DNA from: Mytilus trossulus
Taxonomy: Eukaryota; Mollusca; Bivalvia; Mytilida; Mytilidae
Assembly: GCF_036588685.1 (NCBI RefSeq)
Contig: NC_086373.1
Coordinates: 1,984,001 to 2,048,000 of the forward strand
DNA length: 64,000 bases
Direction of reading: 5' to 3'
Positions 59,949 through 64,000 of this stretch are shown here, in pieces. Position 1 is the first letter of the stretch. Every line of letters begins with the position of its first letter. A program made the position numbers and the translations under genes. The notes beneath the pieces are model-generated. The model had not been told where the DNA came from. It saw only the letters and a list, made by a program, of their open reading frames with translations, and did no database searches.

Positions 59949-62900
59949 ATGTCCGGAAAGCGTAAAAGAGAAGAAGATGACGGTGATTTCCCCCCTCAAT
60001 CAATTAAGTTGTCTGAAATTCCCAAAGAAAAAGTTACCACACACCCGTTCTCTTGGCATTTTGACCACATGCACTAGATGCTAGAGTATATATCTCTCAA
60101 AATGAGTCCACTCCTTGACGGGAAGATAGACAGATAGACGTTTCATGTAATAGTTAAGTTCCCTTCAATACACCTTATCGCCAATCCCGGCTGACGCAGA
60201 CACTTGAACTTTTGATGCACACAACAATGACTTTTTCATTGTGGCGTCAGCTTTTTTGTTTTATGACGTCATAATTTTACGGGAACCTGTGTGATATCCA
60301 GTAATGGCGTACAAATAATGATAAGTTGTATGGGCTTCATCCCCTAGTCCTTCTCTCTGGAAAGTAAGAGGAAGGGGGTCTTTACAATCCATACTCAAAT
60401 ACCTGCCCAGGGATCTCCATGGCCTGTTTAACGATGGAGCCCTGCCATCGTTCAAATGTCTTGCGCCATCGTCAAATGACTCACGCCATCGTTCAATTGT
60501 CTTCCGCCATCGTTCAAAACTGTGATCGTTTTTTATAGCCTGACGCCATTTTTTTTTAGCAATTAAAATCAAATGCATGTAATTGCATAACCCTCAGGCT
60601 TCTTTTATAGTATAATCCAATACAGTTCTAAAGCCTGAGGGATCTCCGGATTAAGATCGCTAATCACTTGTACCTGAGCTTGTACAGGTAGATCAACAAA
60701 CCAGACAGGAGAATATTATCTGATGATAGACAACATGGACAATTGATTCATTTGTCGAATTATTTATAAAGTTTCCGCAAATGCTTATGATAATTCAGAT
60801 TAAATAAATAAATTAATAATCCAGTTACAAAGTTTAACAAGTCAAACACGTGTGTTTATTTTGACTTACACAATCAGCATCCCCCTTTTTAAGAAGTACA
60901 AATTAAGACGTAAAACAGTAATTATTATTTCATCGCAAATAACTCGAGTACTGCTGTATTGTAATGATAACATAGAATTACTTTAAAAGTTAAAAAGTAA
61001 AAACTTTAATATTTCATGAAAAGATATCGTATCGTAATTCCGAATTCATTTCGTAGTTTACAATCAAATTGATACATCCGCCTTTCCGGTTTCTTTTCAG
61101 ACTCGAAAGATGCATGTTGCATAGCATTGATTTGCTACAAATGTAGATAAAGTCATTAAATACCTTTTCATTTGACAACGTTTTCTTTATAAATCTTTTT
61201 AAAATTTTAAATAAACCGTACGACCCGTTTTGTCGTTGCTGCAAACCAGCCATACCGGTAATGGGTTCATGACTTCTGAATTTGACAGTGTCCGTGAAAA
61301 ATAAGCTCCACATGATTTTTAACCCCCATACAATTATTAAAAATAGCAAGAAAACTACATTAGGACCTTCGTGATAGCTATTGGTAATTCTCGACTAAGG
61401 TAAAGGGAGGGGCATGAGGGCTTGGCCTTTGAAGGGTTACAAACGGCAATTATTGAAAATATATATACTTCTATATAGTTTTTGTTAATGAAAATTCAAA
61501 TAAATATAATTTAAATAAGCAATGAATTAGCATGTTCACCTAGCCTTATGTGGAGGGATGAAATACTTCGATCGCACTACACTGTACGGCGTAGGAAAGT
61601 TCTTTTCATTAGTATTTCTAATTATCGCAAAATTCTAAGGTTGTTTTGCAGAAAAGTTTAAACAGCATTAAACCTTGAAACAGTATATGATCAACAATCA
61701 TGCAGAATGCTCAACTGGTTGAAACATGCATAAAAAATATCTTACACCTTTAATATACTCACATTAATTGGAACGAAAAAAATACATATACCCCCCCCCC
61801 AAAAAAAAATGTAAATTAGTCAATATTTTGGGACAACCCCTTCTTTATTTTATTCATTTTGCTAATAGTACTACCAACAAATATATATTAATTGATATAA
61901 AATATATACATGTACTAGACATATTTAACATGTGTGCCAAATTACTACATCAGGTGCAGATTTAACCAGTTACCAATTTGACCAGGTGCCAATTTAACCA
62001 AGTGCTGATTTGACTAAAATTCTATTAATATAATGAGCTTACAAATATTTTTCTTCTGTTTATTTGCATGATTCTAGTTATTATATCAGAAGAAAAGATG
62101 AACATGTAGCTATTTATTTTCTTGTGTAAGAATATTAAGTAATTGTTGACTTTTCCAATTTCAAATTATGCACAAACAATGACAAAGAAGGTTTTACTTT
62201 AAGTGCTGCATCATTAAATTCAGACTAACTCAGGAATACAACACAAATTCAAAATTTAGCATGTCCCAATAATCTTGAGAGAAAACATTTTTGATTGGCT
62301 GATTAATTTGATCATGAGAAACACAGACCTTGATTGGTTGATTACTTTCGAAATCCAGAACAATCATATTTTTCGTTTAGATTTTCACAAAATTGTGGTT
62401 TAGTGTATTTTTCACAATCAGGATCGTGCAATCGTGACAAAGGGTCAAAATCTTTTTCAGGCTTAAATTGGGAATGTTGGCAGGTACATAAATTATGTAT
62501 CGCCAGATCATATATTTCGTACGTCATATGAATTCCTACATTGCATGCTTTTTCAACAGAGATTTTGACGTCACAATGCATTTTTAATAGTACGAAAACC
62601 CATGAGGAAAGGATACAGCTTTTTTTGGTGACTGAGCAACATGTTTCTGCAATAGAACCAGTTCTGCCAGGCACCTTGGTTGTTTCAATCATATATAAAT
62701 TGTTAAGGCAAAGGAAAATATGTCCTTCTGCTTGTTAAGGCCATTACAAATGCAGAAATTTGGCTTATTCCTTTGATATTCTGACTTGTACAAAATGTAC
62801 CTATTGCCATGTTCCACTGTGAGGCATTTGGAACTTGTAAAACTAGATGTGAACAAAAGGTAGGTAGTCTGTTTAGGTCTGTTTACTCTATACTGGAATT

Positions 62901-63645
62901 TGATTGGAAAATAAACATTAACTTCATTGCATGTCAATTATTATTGTACAATCAAATCCCAGAACATGTATATATAAAACTGACTGAAACTCCATCAAGC
63001 AAGTTAATCAGAGTTTTGCTTTGCATGCTTTTATAGAAGAGCAGTAACAAAACTGGATAATAGATAACTTGATATAAAGTGTCAGAGTAAAACTAATTGT
63101 ATAAGTGATTGAGGTAACCAGTATATATGTATTTAAATCAGATTAAAATGAATAAGTTATTATTGTGCAATGATTTTATATGTATCTCTAACTTGTTTAC
63201 AGAGATCTAATTTTTAAGTCTACTTTTAACTTCAGTGAAAAGATCCGGTAGAGCCAGGAAGAAACCAGCTCGATTTCTGGAAGAAGATGTTGACAAGTCA
63301 TCGGATGATTCTGATGAATCTGACGAGGAATCTCCTCAAATCACCAAATCTGGTATCAAAACTCCACCTATTAAATCACCACCTCCACCGTCTAAACTCT
63401 TAATGCAGACCCTTCAGGCAGCACCAAAACCAATTATAATACAACCAGTTCAGCAGCAAATTAAAATACAGGTACCAGCACAGCAGCTTCTACAAACAGG
63501 TCCACAGATTACACCAATTGTCTCCCCTAAGATACCACTAAAGGTTATCACACAGATGGTGCCACAGCAGCAAGTTGTACATCAGTTAGTGCCCCTGTCA
63601 CCAACAACACCTACAGATAATTCAGAGGCTGGCAAAAGAGGAAGG
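59949..63645 (+). CDS. Basic/acidic, Gln/Pro-rich putative nuclear protein, 5' part
   Basis: An ATG at 59949 opens MSGKRKREEDDGDFPPQS, preceded by a GC-richer leader containing ACCGGAAG, an Ets-type promoter motif. An exon at 63236-63645 has an acceptor TTTTAACTTCAG and a donor GTAAGA, phase 1 in and 0 out. It reads KRSGRARKKPARFLEEDVDK, then an acidic Ser/Asp run, then Pro-rich and Gln-rich text (IIIQPVQQQIKIQVPAQQLL), and ends GKRGR. A phase-1 donor at 59982 (GACG, then GTGATT) would join the two directly as REEDDVKRSGR; a donor at CGTAAAAG is an alternative, and intermediate exons are possible. Basic motifs suggest a nuclear localisation signal and the Gln-rich stretch resembles transcriptional regulators. 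I do not recognise the family. The rest of the gene lies to the right of the window. The exon at 63236 is firmer than the first one. Confidence 0.55.
60175..60345 (+). repeat. Interspersed repeat relic with GGCGTCAGC and TGACGTCAT
   Basis: Contains CATTGTGGCGTCAGCTTTTT, TATGACGTCATAATTTTACG and GGGAACCTGTGTGATATCCA, followed by GTAATGGCGTACAAATAATG. I recall very similar text from mussel interspersed repeats. It lies in the first intron of the putative nuclear-protein gene. The TGACGTCA is a CRE-type palindrome, possibly incidental. Confidence 0.5.
60425..60555 (+). repeat. Iterated CGCCATCGTTCAAATG array
   Basis: At least four units close to CGCCATCGTTCAAATGTCTT follow one another (about 60445, 60468, 60489 and 60509), with one inverted ACGATGG just before. 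The minus frame of 105 codons through this array (ERWRKTIERW text) is a product of the repeat. Confidence 0.8.
61640..62020. mobile_element. Copy B of the GTGCCGATTTGACC element, inverted
   Basis: AGTTTAAACAGCATTAAACC and CTCAACTGGTTGAAACATGC followed by ATAAAAAATATCT are the reverse complement of text at 58300-58380. The right end iterates GTGCCAATTTAACCAAG-like units (five, 61925-62018). It is more diverged than copy A in the iterated motif and lacks the other half of the element. Confidence 0.7.
62342..62692 (-). CDS. Single-exon open frame, cysteine-rich, uncertain
   Basis: A minus-strand frame from an ATG at 62692 to a TAA runs 116 codons, with about ten cysteines and a coherent, soluble composition (FKPEKDFDPLSRLHDPDCEK near the end). 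It has no signal peptide. It lies inside an intron of the plus-strand nuclear-protein gene, on the opposite strand. I do not recognise it; it could be an exon of a nested gene, a fragment of a transposon, or chance. Overlapping plus frames of 65 codons look less protein-like. Confidence 0.3.
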   Translation of the reverse strand: MIETTKVPGRTGSIAETCCSVTKKSCILSSWVFVLLKMHCDVKISVEKACNVGIHMTYEIYDLAIHNLCTCQHSQFKPEKDFDPLSRLHDPDCEKYTKPQFCENLNEKYDCSGFRK

Positions 63646-64000
63646 GTAAGATTAGATAAATAAATTAGTCAAGATACTAAAACAATATTGAAAGAAACAA
63701 AAAAAATTATAGAAAAGGAAATAGGAATTCTACATGTATTATAGCCCATCATATGCACAACTTATACATTGTACAAGTTCATGATGATGTTTACAAAATT
63801 TTTAAGATATAAGATACATGTACACATATAAAAGTATACATACATGACATACAGAATATAAATTATATACAAAACGTACTTACTTTCAATGAGTTGCTGA
63901 TAAGTACCAAATGTACAGCATGAATTTGTACATGAATATGTACATGTACCAAAGGTCTGTGAAATTTCTGACCAAAAAAAGTATGCATACAATGTACATG
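63646..64000 (+). other. Intron start of the putative nuclear-protein gene
   Basis: AT-rich sequence after the donor at 63646, with many ACATGTACA-like repeats (TACATGTAC, TGTACATGAATATGTACATG). No exon was recognised before the window ends. Confidence 0.5.

Noticed and set aside
60261-60578. 105-codon minus-strand frame with FERWRKTIERW
   Set aside because: The protein pattern follows directly from the iterated CGCCATCGTTCAAATG motif.

Overview
The window is invertebrate nuclear DNA, AT-rich and intron-rich. It is most likely from a marine mussel (Mytilus or a close relative). I infer this from many copies of short interspersed repeats typical of mussel DNA, for example a 3' end reading GAGTTGTCTCATTGGCA followed by CACACCACATCTTCCTA. 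No ribosomal RNA, tRNA or bacterial-style operon was seen. Genes are widely spaced and most of the sequence is introns, decayed repeats and small non-autonomous transposons. || Layout: 1-2.7 kb holds two tandem-repeat arrays (21 bp and about 45 bp units) and repeat relics. From 2.7 to 29.5 kb gene evidence is sparse: two isolated candidate minus-strand exons (4587-4838 and 15994-16179, both phase 2/2), a clean 26-bp x 16 minisatellite carrying CACGTG in most units (10554-10969), and SINE-like repeats and MITEs. || From 29.6 to 45.5 kb lies a divergent pair of genes, each apparently encoding a type I membrane protein (signal peptide, extracellular domain, Ser/Thr-rich stalk, one transmembrane helix, cytoplasmic tail). 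One runs on the minus strand (29571-37940, seven exons, 486 aa) and the other on the plus strand (about 39809-45521, five exons, 511-522 aa, with a CUB-like domain). Their shared exon phases and layout suggest paralogy. Their tails differ: the minus gene has an ITIM-like SKYAGL, while the plus gene has a PxxPxR and a YDNI motif. Their introns are full of foldback and terminal-inverted-repeat elements, two with readable target-site duplications. || From 46.6 to 56.0 kb the minus strand carries a complete 12-exon orthologue of phospholipase A2-activating protein (PLAA/Doa1/Ufd3: WD40, PFU and PUL domains, 783 aa), the best supported gene here. || From 56 to 64 kb there is a dense repeat block: two copies of one element in opposite orientation, a 432-bp foldback and a LINE relic. 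A plus-strand gene for a basic/acidic, Gln/Pro-rich, probably nuclear protein starts near 59949, has an exon at 63236-63645, and runs off the window. PLAA is a ubiquitin/VCP adaptor and the divergent pair looks like cell-surface receptors; nothing in the sequence links these functionally.
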